Shown here in pieces: positions 25,601 through 33,599 of a stretch of DNA of 64,000 bases. This DNA is from Corbicula japonica (lineage: Eukaryota; Mollusca; Bivalvia; Venerida; Cyrenidae). The stretch covers positions 186,001 to 250,000 of the forward strand of contig JAZAYU010000366.1 in NCBI GenBank assembly GCA_038501625.1, read 5' to 3'. Each line of letters begins with the position of its first letter. Position 1 is the first letter of the stretch. The notes beneath the pieces were generated by a model. It ran no database searches. It was not told the origin of the DNA and was given only the letters and a program-made list of their open reading frames with translations. Position numbers and translations under genes: made by a program.

Positions 25601-28600
25601 TTATTGGTGTAAATATTGAGTTGCGCTCAACCCGAAGCTTAGCGACGTGGGCGGTTTATGCATTTTTATTACTGTCCATAATCAGACTCAATCAAACCGA
25701 CCCTGTAATATTTCATTTTGTCGTGTTCGGTGGCGTTAAAAGTTCCATTTTCATAGATCTCTAGCGGCAAATCTCGCTGGAATCAGGCCCCAAGATTAAA
25801 AAACTATTTGTATACTCAACTCAGTTTGAGCATGAAAATTGAATTGCTTCATTTGCCTTCATTATGGAAAATGAGATAGTAGATATCTGCTGTTAATGGT
25901 CTTGACATTTTAATTTTGAGCACAAAATTGGGTTTGGCATGAAAAAGTTTTGGATCAACGTAGCCAGATCTAACACTAAACTGTTGGATTTTGCTACGGA
26001 CCGCAATAAATTGTTATTTTTTAATGACCATATAAATAACAGCCAATCAGAAAGCACGATTCATAAAGCTTTCGGTAATGGTCGCAAAATGATCTATATG
26101 TGTTCTTTTGAAAATAGCAACAACTAAATTTTATACCGATATTGACGCTACCGGGGAGCGAACCCGTACGGCGACAGCGCCTAGCCATGCATGCCAATTA
26201 CGATGTAAATAACATGGGTAGAAATGGTTTCGTCCTGAAAAAGGTCATGCTTCAAAAATTTCATCAAGATTTTTCCTGGCATAATTTTCTTTTTACCACT
26301 GTACTGAGTCACAAACACAAGACCCAAGTCAGCAACGTATCTAATTGAAAATTTTATTGAAATCATGAAAACCGCTACGCTATCAGGATCTGACGACGGA
26401 TCACTAAAAGGCAAATTTTACTGGCGATGGGCGTGTTTTATTTGGTATCTTATTTATTTATACTGTAACGACCTCTTCAGGCCATATTGCGAGCGTAATG
26501 AAACATGCTTCTATATTAACTGTTTCTAAAAATAGTAAGCGGGAAAACCCGCTTTAGCGTATATGCGTTTTTGCGGACCGTCATCAGATCTAACATTCTG
26601 TACGATCTCACTTCAGTGAGATTGGAAAATGTTGTCTTTTTCATTTACAGAGGCAGAGTACGCTTATCAACTACGCAAGAAAATAATTCCACTAAAGATG
26701 GAGAGGGGATACATACCAGATGGCTGGCTGGGCTTTATTCTTGGTGCGAAACTGTTTTTCGAATTTAGTGAGAAGTATCCCTTTGAACAAAAGATGCCTG
26801 CTTTGTTAAAAGAGATTGACAATCTGTTGATGAAAAATGGGGGCGATGAAGCAGGGGGTCATCAGGCAGAGGTTGAAGTCAAACAAGAAAAATCTGTAGT
26901 AAGTTTAATCCCTCTATTTCAATCTTTCTTTAAAAACTAGAACCTATTTTAAACACCCCAATGTTTTTGCCTCTTACCGTTCCAAGGCGGTGACCCCTCG
27001 GGTTCTCACTTTCGTTAATTTTCTTTGGCGTCTATTTTAAAAATGATAATTGTATAAAACATGATCTCTTTTCCTCTTTTATCTTTTTGGCTGTGTAACG
27101 AGGCTGGATGTGGCCATTCCTGATATGCATATTTGAATTTTTACTGTTCCTATGCGGTACCCTATCCTAATTTGAGTTGTCTTGGCAGTTTCGTCCCCGT
27201 ATTCTGTATTTGTGACTTCTTGTTAAGAAATCAGATTTTTAATTAACATTTCTGTTATCCAATTGACAATTTTAGACCCCACAAGATCTCCGCAAGTTTC
27301 GGCTGTGGACAGATGTCACGATGTCAAAACTGTTGAACGATTCTTATGCTTGAATAAATGTTGCGCGTCGGAACATTCAGGGCTTTAACATTCTGATATT
27401 TTCTTTATTGCTCGAAATGTTTTCATAATTTGGTAGATAATTATTACGTTTTAACCCATCTTTATCTAATCTGCATTTTTTTTTATTCTTTGGGCGGCTC
27501 CATGTTGTTCATTGATGACCTAGTTTCCTTTTTTAGAATGAGGCAGCTGAGTTTCTTGTTACTATAAATAGTAACTCATTTGCATAATACGAAGAAATGG
27601 ACTCTTGGATCGTTCATACTGAGTGGTATGCATATTCTATTTCAGAAAACATATGCGGCCGTAAAACAAGTTTCTGATCAGCCAGACTCTGCCTCAGCAA
27701 ATGATAACCCCACCGTATCAAGGATATCGGTTTCTATGGCAACTCTTTCAAAGATCAGGACATGGTCGAAGAACGACGTTACAGATTGGATTGAAAAGAA
27801 AGGTCTCAAGGGGTAAGAAAGTGATTTAGTGATATTTGTATATTTTACTACTGATTATTAAGAGGTCGCAAACATTGCTAACGGCAAAAACTAGCTAAAA
27901 TTTCAAAAATGAATTTTGGGGGAAATACTTATTGCCTCCTAGATTTTAGTTAATAAATGGATTTAGCTATGAAATTAAAGGAAATCTTACTTCCTGGTTC
28001 AAAGTAAAATTAAAAATTGAAAGTAGGAAGTAAGTTTTCCGTGAATTTCTTGAAAACCCTAACATTATTTTGACGAATTGGCACTAAACATTGTAGACCA
28101 GCATATACTTATTTCAGATATGAGTTGCTTTGGTATATTGTTCATGAATTTCAGAGTTCTCATGCAAACGGGTTTTCTTTTGTTTTAGTATGTGCTTGGT
28201 AATTAGAACATGAATTAGACTAAACTGAGCTTGCAAACATTTACTACATCCATAGCTAAATCCATTTATTTACTAAAATCTAGGTGGCAATAAGTATTTT
28301 CTCCAAAATTCACTTTTTGAAATTTTAGCCTGTTTTTGCCATTTGCAATGTTTGCGATACCTTAAATAAATTTTCTTGATTTTTTGTTGTACATGTAGTT
28401 ATTTTACCAAGATAACTTGAACTTCTTTTGTTCATCAGAGAACTTGTCGGGGGCACGTGTGAGGTTGGTTCACAATAGAACTTGCTTTAAATCCCCAGTG
28501 GCAAACTGTTTTGCCATTATCGTTCCAAGGCGTTAACCCCCACAGGTTCTCTGTTCGTTAATTGTGTTTTGAAATTGATCATTGTATAACCATGCTGTCT

Positions 28601-29059
28601 TCTCCTCTCTACTTTTGGCTGTGTGGAGAGCCTGTTTGCGGGATGTGCCCATTCATGATATGCATATTTCACTTGTTTACAAATCAAACATTTGAGATAG
28701 TTATACAGTATTTTTGTAGAACTAAACATGTCTTTGGTAATTAACAAATTTTCATGATTTAATACAATAATTAAGGCATTTTGCCGTTATTGAGATTTTT
28801 ATAATTTTCTTTTTATCGATGGAGTGGAGTGTAGTAAGCTCTTAACACGTTTCTAAGAACATTAACTAATTCCTCCGCTTTACTCTTTTCTAATTTTAGA
28901 TGTGGTTTGGACAATATCACTGGGGATGAAATTGCATTGCTGGCAAATATGCGTGTTGAGTGTCCAGAGTTCTTTTACAAATGTCTTCAAGATATGCTTA
29001 AAGTGAAAAACCTACTCATGCTGGCAAAACTGTATTGGGCATTGCAGGAGTTATCTTAG
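11200..29059 (+). CDS. ARM-TIR-SAM protein, 749 residues, ten coding exons
   Basis: Exons: 11200-11982, 13017-13185, 14196-14333, 15353-15463, 21973-22176, 22611-22753, 24096-24222, 26651-26898, 27646-27812 and 28900-29059. All have GT/AG borders and the phases close exactly (2250 nt with stop). Residues 1-7 are MGSAVSC, a likely myristoylation/palmitoylation signal. About 8-95 is charged and disordered; 96-468 is helical and armadillo-like. The TIR domain spans about 489-635: HIMISYQW strand A, DIDQMGGST BB loop, EGADVFLMCMS, and SPSCRAE with the NADase-type glutamate E559. A SAM-like domain runs from W681 to the end. SARM1 is ordered ARM-SAM-SAM-TIR; here the TIR is internal. Likely role, by family inference: membrane-tethered TIR enzyme or scaffold of innate immunity or stress. 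NADase activity is inferred, not shown. The introns are full of repeats. Confidence 0.9.
12005..12285 (+). mobile_element. tRNA-headed SINE (family R5) in intron 1
   Basis: A GGGGTTGTCCCGGTTAACTC A-box-like head and a GGGTTCGCTCCC B-box are preceded by a body containing AAAAAGTCTCCCCGTACATA. The same body-head order occurs at 29096 and, reversed, at 42356. It begins about 20 bp after the exon 1 donor. Confidence 0.7.
12290..13016. other. intron 1 remainder, AT-rich
   Basis: No ORF, repeat family or structure recognised before the acceptor. Confidence 0.6.
13017..13185 (+). CDS. ARM-TIR-SAM exon 2: armadillo-like helices
   Basis: Acceptor TTTTTTTTGCAG; encodes EAEEKVVKSSLSIVHNMSMY to LNVLASLS; donor AGTG|GTAATA, phase 1. 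A MITE starts 20 bp after the donor. Confidence 0.85.
13206..13421. mobile_element. MITE with AGATTCTCATCC inverted ends
   Basis: AGATTCTCATCC at the left and GGATGAGAATCT at the right, both next to C-rich CCCGCCC tracts. About 216 bp, no coding. It starts 20 bp after exon 2. Confidence 0.65.
13447..13490. mobile_element. R1 MITE terminal fragment
   Basis: TTAACCCTTTTCTCC and the ATATACGCATTTTTAT block that follows it in other copies; the rest is missing. Confidence 0.55.
13645..13882. mobile_element. MITE with GGGGCRCGTCACGGGAAAAG ends (family R3)
   Basis: The left end is GGGGCACGTCACGGGAAAAG and the right end is CTTTTCCCGTGACGCGCCCC. The interior has the AATGACGTCATTAAGTTGAG block seen in every copy, and TA-rich flanks. 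Confidence 0.85.
14196..14333 (+). CDS. ARM-TIR-SAM exon 3: armadillo-like helices
   Basis: Acceptor TTATTTTCAG, donor TTCA|GTAGGT, phase 1 at both ends. Contains DIVLFLLDILRQAMKNNLRR. A donor 4 bp downstream would break the frame, so this one is preferred. Confidence 0.8.
14780..15168 (+). repeat. dispersed repeat R4, long copy
   Basis: Contains ACATTGTCGAGTTGATGGGT, GAGAACCTGTTGGGGCAAGT, CTGGTTTAAATCCC (B-box-like) and ends TTCCTGATATGCATATTTCA. It matches the block after the Penelope-like relic at 55190-55575, so R4 may be the tail of that element or a SINE sharing it. Confidence 0.65.
15353..15463 (+). CDS. ARM-TIR-SAM exon 4: armadillo repeat
   Basis: Acceptor TTCATTTCAG; encodes VRLLTRNDANKKLLVDLGAL and a second helix; donor GATG|GTAAAT, phase 1 at both ends. 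Confidence 0.85.
15549..16056. mobile_element. R3 MITE carrying a nested R8 insertion
   Basis: R3 ends GGGGCGCGTCACGGGC and CCCGTGGGGTGCCCC enclose the AATGACGTCATAAACTTGAG block. About 230 bp of repeat R8 (15750-15980) sits inside. Confidence 0.75.
15750..15980. repeat. dispersed repeat R8 (nested copy)
   Basis: Shares CCGCATTRAAGGTTC, CGCCATATGCACACCATCGT, AGTTGCGCTCAACCCGG and the CAATCAAACCGAGCC hairpin with copies at 25398, 37300 and 50250. Confidence 0.65.
16300..17011. repeat. ~40-bp AATAACCGACAATAGACATT minisatellite with (TAA)n
   Basis: Imperfect units AATAACCGACAATAGACATT plus AAAATCAATAACAAT are repeated for about 700 bp, with a pure TAA tract at 16556-16605. The same unit resumes at about 21530, across the 4.46-kb element. 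Confidence 0.85.
17024..17048. repeat. perfect hairpin at the element's left end
   Basis: GCTCGGGTCGC, a GAA loop, then GCGACCCGAGC. It is the most GC-rich segment in the neighbourhood. Confidence 0.9.
17430..17730 (+). promoter_or_regulatory. promoter-like segment inside the 4.46-kb element
   Basis: GCGCCATCTTGG and AAGATGGCGGC, opposed YY1-type cores, lie within 50 bp, with higher CpG content than the surroundings. Function is inferred from motif resemblance only. Confidence 0.25.
17913..18149 (+). other. 78-codon ORF downstream of the promoter-like segment
   Basis: The frame encodes a balanced-composition peptide with LSHIVRHTDLSVDQRHNSVL and EDIICESTEHEVW. It could be an exon or chance; no family is recognised and no clear splice signals are seen. 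Confidence 0.2.
18150..21460. other. AT-rich non-coding bulk of the 4.46-kb element
   Basis: No ORF or domain recognised apart from the R1 MITE. The texture resembles long 3' UTR or intron DNA. Confidence 0.5.
19424..19657. mobile_element. R1 MITE nested in the 4.46-kb element
   Basis: TTTACCCTTTTACTC to GGAGGAAAGGGTTAA with the usual internal dyads, diverged. Confidence 0.75.
21530..21790. repeat. continuation of the AATAACCGACAATAGACATT minisatellite
   Basis: Same unit as 16300-17011, about six imperfect copies. Confidence 0.8.
21973..22176 (+). CDS. ARM-TIR-SAM exon 5: canonical armadillo repeat
   Basis: Acceptor TTTCTTATTCAG; begins SVQAIWALAFDDDNAALITS, a textbook ARM helix pair, and ends KYKEI before ATCG|GTATGC. 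It follows a 6.5-kb intron. Confidence 0.9.
22611..22753 (+). CDS. ARM-TIR-SAM exon 6: start of TIR domain
   Basis: Acceptor TTTTTACTGTAG. Encodes the basic linker, strand A (GHIMISYQWADQ) and helix A (KNVKERIRAHGYK); donor ATAAG|GTAGGT, phase 0. The last part of this exon with its donor is repeated several times in the following intron. Confidence 0.92.
22754..23850 (+). pseudogene. decayed tandem array of TIR exon 6 end plus donor
   Basis: After the real exon 6 donor, units of about 100-130 bp repeat its 3' half and early intron. They show ATAAGGTGGGTGTGCAACTT-like joints near 22858, 22960, 23165, 23431, 23545, 23658 and 23786, and preceding GTTGGCCGACCAGAAAG matching GTGGGCTGACCAGGTTG in the exon. 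The encoded ATIKAYGYKV resembles the true RIRAHGYKV. Frameshifts and stops disable most units. Confidence 0.75.
23025..23390. repeat. inverted-repeat insert within the exon 6 array
   Basis: ACTTAAAGAAATTAGAAACG and its complement (CGTTTCTAATTTCTTTAAG) occur several times in opposite orientations, so the segment can form stems. It interrupts the spacing of the duplicated TIR units. Confidence 0.55.
24096..24222 (+). CDS. ARM-TIR-SAM exon 7: TIR BB loop and core
   Basis: Acceptor CTCTAATATCCAG. Encodes VWMDIDQMGGSTLQAMADAV, EGADVFLMCMS and YKNSPSCRA. Donor GCTG|GTAATT splits the catalytic glutamate codon after its first base. Confidence 0.93.
24250..24330. mobile_element. R3 MITE, single end
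   Basis: GGGGCACGTCACGGGAAAAA, 27 bp after the exon 7 donor; no matching right end found. Confidence 0.5.
24425..24510 (-). mobile_element. R5 SINE head fragment
   Basis: Minus-strand GGGGTTGTCCCGGTTAGCT followed by a degraded B-box region. Confidence 0.55.
24767..24845 (+). repeat. R4 end fragment
   Basis: GTGTGGGGAGGCTG and GACCATTCCTGATATACATA, the conserved 3' end of R4. Confidence 0.6.
25398..25603. repeat. near-perfect ~102-bp tandem duplication within R8
   Basis: The segment starting AATAAGCAATAACGGTGTGT and ending AATTGTACTGTTTA is present twice, head to tail, with essentially no differences. The duplication is therefore recent or conversion-maintained. Confidence 0.9.
25603..25755. 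repeat. remainder of R8 copy
   Basis: Continues with AGTTGCGCTCAACCCG and the CAATCAAACCGACCC block as in the other R8 copies. Confidence 0.6.
26145..26200 (-). mobile_element. R5 SINE fragment (B-box region)
   Basis: On the minus strand GCGCTGTCGCCGTACGGGTT and CGCTCCCC match the B-box end of the longer R5 copies. Confidence 0.5.
26365..26625. repeat. dispersed repeat R7, copy 2
   Basis: AACCGCTACGCTATCAGGAT start, GTTTCTAAAAATAGTAAGCG middle, ACTTCAGTGAGATTGG end; shorter than the copy at 2300-2732. It ends about 25 bp before exon 8. Confidence 0.55.
26651..26898 (+). CDS. ARM-TIR-SAM exon 8: catalytic Glu and end of TIR
   Basis: Acceptor TTTTTCATTTACAG; the first two bases AG complete GAG (E559). 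Encodes AEYAYQLRKKIIPLKMERGY, GWLGFILGAKLFFEF and a Glu/Lys-rich linker; donor GTA|GTAAGT, phase 0. Confidence 0.92.
26970..27140 (+). repeat. R4 copy, 3' part
   Basis: CCGTTCCAAGGCGGTGACCC through TTCCTGATATGCATATTTGA. Confidence 0.65.
27646..27812 (+). CDS. ARM-TIR-SAM exon 9: linker and start of SAM-like domain
   Basis: Acceptor CTATTTCAG. A polar Ser/Asp/Asn linker is followed by TWSKNDVTDWIEKKGLKG, the typical first helix of a SAM domain; donor GGG|GTAAGA, phase 2. Confidence 0.9.
27858..28364. mobile_element. TTAA-flanked foldback element (R6), one arm truncated
   Basis: Starts TTAAGAGGTCGCAAACATTG and ends GCAATGTTTGCGATACCTTAA. The right arm is about 330 bp and the left arm about 130 bp after an internal deletion. 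A complete ~710-bp copy is at 58472-59181. Confidence 0.8.
28430..28680 (+). repeat. R4 copy
   Basis: GAACTTGTCGGGGGCACGTG, GTTCCAAGGCGTTAACCCCC and TTCATGATATGCATATTTCA in family order. Confidence 0.65.
28900..29059 (+). CDS. ARM-TIR-SAM exon 10: end of SAM-like domain, stop
   Basis: Acceptor CTTTTCTAATTTTAG. Encodes CGLDNITGDEIALLANMRVE and a final helix ending WALQELS, then TAG. Confidence 0.9.
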
Positions 29060-29095
29060 AGGCACTATCATTTACAGTAGCGCTTTTTGTGCAGT

Positions 29096-29310
29096 GTGGC
29101 GGCCGTAAAAAGTCTCCCCGTACATATAGTCAGTACTGTTATCAGTAAAAATTACCCGTTACCGATGTCATGCAGTGATTGTTTCGTATATCAGGACTAT
29201 CCGATCAACCTTTCTTGGGGTTGTCCCGGCTAGCTCAGTTGGTTGCGTCACAGGAATTGCAGGGCTGGGCGCTGTCGCCGTGACGGTGCGGGTTCGCTCT
29301 CAGCTAAAGG
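29096..29310 (+). mobile_element. tRNA-headed SINE (R5) in the 3' UTR of the ARM-TIR-SAM gene
   Basis: Body AAAAAGTCTCCCCGTACATA, head GGGGTTGTCCCGGCTAGCTC with AGTTGGT, B-box GTGCGGGTTCGCTCTC. It begins about 37 bp after the stop codon and has the same orientation as the intron 1 copy. Confidence 0.75.
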
Positions 29311-29382
29311 CACAGTCATTTAACATGCCTAAAGTTATCGGAAACAGTGTCAACTTTACTGCTGCCATACAATATTTATCAG

Positions 29383-29388
29383 AATAAA
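29383..29388 (+). terminator. poly(A) signal of the ARM-TIR-SAM gene
   Basis: First AATAAA after the TAG stop, about 325 bp downstream and just beyond a SINE. Use in vivo is inferred. Confidence 0.5.
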
Positions 29389-29399
29389 ATTATGTGCTC

Positions 29400-30180
29400 A
29401 ACGTCGTATGTCTACTGCAGTTTTTCAACATTTTCTGGGCAAAGAAATATTTTTGTGTCCCAAAACATACCCAATCTACTGTGCTCTACAACATTTGTCA
29501 AAATAATTTTGAACATTTGAAAGGTGCTCAACGTCGAAAGTTAACTTCAGTTGTCACAATTGTTGGGCATTTTAATATTTATCTTACCCTAATGTATATC
29601 TACCGAAGATATGCACACGTTTATGGGCACTGCAATATTTATATATTACTCTATGTAGATCTACCTAAGATATTCACCCTTTGTTAGACAATGCAATATA
29701 TATCTTACCCGATGTAGATCTACCGAAGATATGCGGCCTTAGTTGGGCACTGCAATATTTATATATTACCCTATTTAGATCTTCCTAAGATATTCACCCT
29801 TTGTTGGGCACTGCAATATTTACCTTACTTTTGTAGATCTACTGAAGATATTCACACTTTGTTGTGCATTGCAATATTTATATATAACCCTATTTTGATC
29901 TACCTGAGATATTCACCCTTTGTTGGGAACTGCAATATTTTCCTTACATGTGTAGATCTACTGGAGATATTCAAACTTTGTTGTGTACTATAATATTTAC
30001 CCTACATGTGTAGATCTACTGAAGATATTCAAACTTTGTTGCGCACTGCAATATTTACCTTACCTGTGTATATCTAATGAAGATCTTCAAACTTTGTTGG
30101 GCACTGCAATATTTACCTTACCTATGTGGATCTAATTTAGATATTCAAACCTCGTTGTCCACTGTAATTATTATATATTG
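29400..30180. repeat. ~57-bp tandem repeat with GTAGATCTAC cores
   Basis: About 12 imperfect units carry TTGTTGGGCACTGCAATATT, TACC and TGTAGATCTACYGAAGATAT. No ORF of interest. Confidence 0.85.
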
Positions 30181-30860
30181 TCCTAAGATATGTCAAGTAT
30201 ATTATAATGTGATTAATGAAGTAAATTCATACTGGTCTTGTTATTTGGTCAAGGGTAGTCATATTAGCCCTAGGCCGAAAGCTGACGATTCATATGGCTG
30301 CCCAATTGCCAATAACATGTCCAATGTTAATTTACTTGATTAATGACAATGTATCATAAAAACGTCAAATTCATTTGAAAACTATACCAAGACAATACGC
30401 GCATATTTGTGTAAATACCAGAATGGCTGGGCCAATAGAAGATTTTTTAATAATGTAACATACAATATAATACATCACGTAATATTTTTGTTAAATTATG
30501 GCCATAATTTTACAAAAAAATATAATTCATTCACGATTTTGCATTTTTATGTTTATTTACACAATTTTATATAAAATTGTGTTAATTTTATTATTTGTTT
30601 CATTTTTACACGTTTTAATGATTTATTTAGCACTATTTTATTAAATAATTTTAATTTTCGTTTTCAGTTTTCTATATTTTTACAATCTCTGAATCTGTGA
30701 TATTTTTAAAGTAAAAAATCTGTGATATGTTTTTAAGTTTTAGTTTATATTTTGTCAAAGCATCATACAGTCATTCATATTTTTTTTTTCATAACTTCGC
30801 GGTAATTATGTAAGTGGTATTATGTTGGTTTAAATCACAAATCTAATTTACATGTTCATA
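30180..30860. other. very AT-rich spacer
   Basis: Long T- and A-rich runs; nothing recognised. Confidence 0.6.
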
Positions 30861-30861
30861 A

Positions 30862-31340
30862 ATATCTCATCGAAACAATGATTAACATATCTCATTGGAG
30901 CAATAATAAACATATCTCGTTGAAACAGTAATAAACATGTCTAATTGAAACAATGATAAACATATGTTTTTTAAAAACAATGGTTAAAGTATCCCATTGA
31001 AACAAAGATAAGCATGTCTCATTGAAACAATGATAAACATGTCTGATTGAAACAATGTTAAACATATGTTTTTGAAACAATGGTAAAATTATCCCATTGA
31101 AACAATGATAAACATGTCTGATTGAAACAATGATAAACATGTCTGATTGAAACAATGATAGACATATGTTTTTGAAACAATGGTTAAAGTATCCAATTGA
31201 AACAGATACTGTTGTTTCATTGAAACAATGATAAACATGTCTGATTAAAAAAATAAACATCTTATTGATACAATGATAAACATGTCATTGAAAAGATAAT
31301 AAACTAATCTAATTGAAACTATGAAGAACGTATATCATTG
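30862..31340. repeat. ~24-bp minisatellite (TTGAAACAATGATAAACATG)
   Basis: About 19 units with TCTGA/TCTCA/TATGTT variants form higher-order repeats of about 100 bp in places. The 122-codon minus-strand ORF is repeat translation. Confidence 0.92.
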
Positions 31341-32930
31341 GAACAACTGGCGATATATATTGACAATGTTTTTTCAGGGATTTCATTGTGTAAAATTTAC
31401 TTAAGATGTTACACATGATTTAAATATATAGCTCAGTTATTACAAGTTTATCAGTGTTTAATGGGTCTAAAAAGACTTGATAATTTGCAAACAAATTTGT
31501 TGTTTTTATTGTTTTTGCATTAAGTTCAAGTTTCACCAGATAATGATGTTTATAATATCTAAATGCTCTTTTTATATTTACTGTATTGACTGAAAATGAC
31601 TTTTTATAATTAATAAAAATAATTATTTATTGATTATTTCCTTTTCTGAGTTTAAATAATCAGGTCAAATAAAGTTCAAACCTACACACTTCGTGCAACC
31701 CTACGACAACACCATGATAAACGATGAAATTTCAACGATGTAACTAAATTAAATGACTTTTCATTCAGTTAGAGTAGATTCGGAACATACTGTGATTCGG
31801 AACCGCCATGCACGCTACGCTACCCATCTTCCTATTGTTATACATTACTCAACACGAAGTTTGTCTGTTGCTGTCTTTATAATGAACATTATTTCTCCTT
31901 TCATCGTTATGACGTTACGTGTAAACAATGACAAGATGTCCCTCGATGTTGACTGGACGAATAACAACAAGAAAAGAACGGCTATGTATCGTATAGCAGT
32001 TTACGAAGTTGGATAAAGCAGTGTGTACACGCCGGTCACGTGATCATCACATTGACCTGTGTACTTTCGCTCAAAGTACACTGGGATTGGGACTAGTTAG
32101 CTTGATGACGTGACCGCTGTTTATAGAATGCCTCTAGATCCGCTCTTACATACAGATATAAGACAGTGTTCAAAAGTCACATTAGACTTAAAATAAGGGA
32201 TATACAACTCAATATTACGGGTTATCTGATACGTTTCTAAACTAAATCGACAAAAAATAGCATATTTATTCATTTGTCTACGGTTAATTGACGTAACTAC
32301 ATTGCGGACTGTTAACTCCGCGTATGAAGACAAAAATCCTGATTAGGATTGTTATGCGTTCTTATGATAGAGGTCTATGTTAGCTTGATGACGTGACCGG
32401 TATTTATAGAAAGTATTTATCGTAATCGTCTTGTTAGACTATCGCTCTGCACTACTCAAAAGTTTTAAGTGCGCACTTAATAAATGCCGATTTTTCAAAG
32501 TACTTGACTGAATCTTTCCAAATATTTTATATTACAATGAATGAACTATAAACGCGCACAAACAAATTTGAATTTGCTAAACGCAATTAAAAATAATGAC
32601 AGTTTAGCTCACTGGTACACAAAAGCAATTCTCAAGTAAATAATCATTCGTCCGATACCATCTGTGATCATATTGTCATCTTTGTGTCATTAAAATTTGA
32701 TGCTAATCTAAAGGAAGTGTTGTGGTTTGTTATTTCATTGCACCGAAAAAATTTCCTGTAGCTTAGTAATGATCTGCTGGGCACGATATACCAACACTTT
32801 TCTATTTTTTATTCATTACGTGTTCACATGGATTTCAAGGGGAAAACTCCATTTTTCTAACATTGTTTTCTACGATGCAATTATCTATGAAACCACATTC
32901 TCTTCCGGTTTGATTTCTACTTTCGCTTAA
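31340..32930. other. intergenic, no gene recognised
   Basis: AT-rich. A block TTAGCTTGATGACGTGACCG followed by TTTATAGAA occurs at about 32098 and 32380, a short local duplication. ORFs here lack domain or splice support. Confidence 0.45.
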
Positions 32931-32949
32931 ACAACATAAATGACAGCTA

Positions 32950-33592
32950 TTTGAATAGAAGATAGATTAAACGCCATTCTTTATTGAATCTCTTTTCAGA
33001 ATTCATCAGGTATAAGTCCCTGTTCTATGTTGGTGTCCACTAGCGACACGTTGGTTGTCGGTCATCAGCGGATTTGACACTTTAGATTATGCCACCTGTT
33101 CAGAAGTTGACAAACCAATATTACAACTGAAAGATAGTTAAAAGGCTGAGCTGATGTAATGTTGCTCGAGATAAATTACTACTGATTGTCCACAAATGGC
33201 ATTGATGTAAAAAATGATTTTTCGTGTAGGCTAAATTTATCGTTTTTATTCAGTCTTAAAAATAATGCTACATGTTTTTGAATAGAAGATAAATTAAACG
33301 CCATTGTTTATCGAATCTCCTTTTAGATTTCACCAGGTAGAAGTCTCTGTGCTTTTTTGGTGTCCATTGGCGACACGCTGATTGTCGGTCATCAGCGGAT
33401 TTGACACTAGATGATACCACCTGTTCAGAAATTGACAAATAAATATTACAACTGAAAGATAGTTAAAAGGCTGAGCTGATGTAATGTTGCTCGAGATATA
33501 TTACTACTGATTGTCCACAAATGGCATTGATGTAAAAAGTGTTTTTTTCGCGTATGCTAAAGTTATCGTTTTTATTCAGTACGTAGAAATAA
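32950..33592. repeat. ~320-bp direct tandem duplication
   Basis: GAATAGAAGATAGATTAAAC through ATCGTTTTTATTCAGT is repeated at about 33278 in the same orientation with few changes, including GTCGGTCATCAGCGGATTTG and GGCTGAGCTGATGTAATGTT in both. Non-coding. Confidence 0.9.
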
Positions 33593-33599
33593 TGCTATT

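Noticed and set aside
29216..29310. tRNA gene
   Set aside because: A- and B-box-like segments are present, but no cloverleaf can be formed and the segment repeats as a SINE head.
30892..31260. 122-codon minus-strand ORF with repeated FIIVSIRHVYHCFN
   Set aside because: The 24-bp unit is a multiple of three, so any open frame repeats; no gene signals.
30862..31340. CRISPR-like regular repeats
   Set aside because: No unique spacers; contiguous minisatellite in a eukaryotic genome.
31753..32016. 87-codon plus-strand ORF
   Set aside because: No family resemblance, no splice or promoter context.
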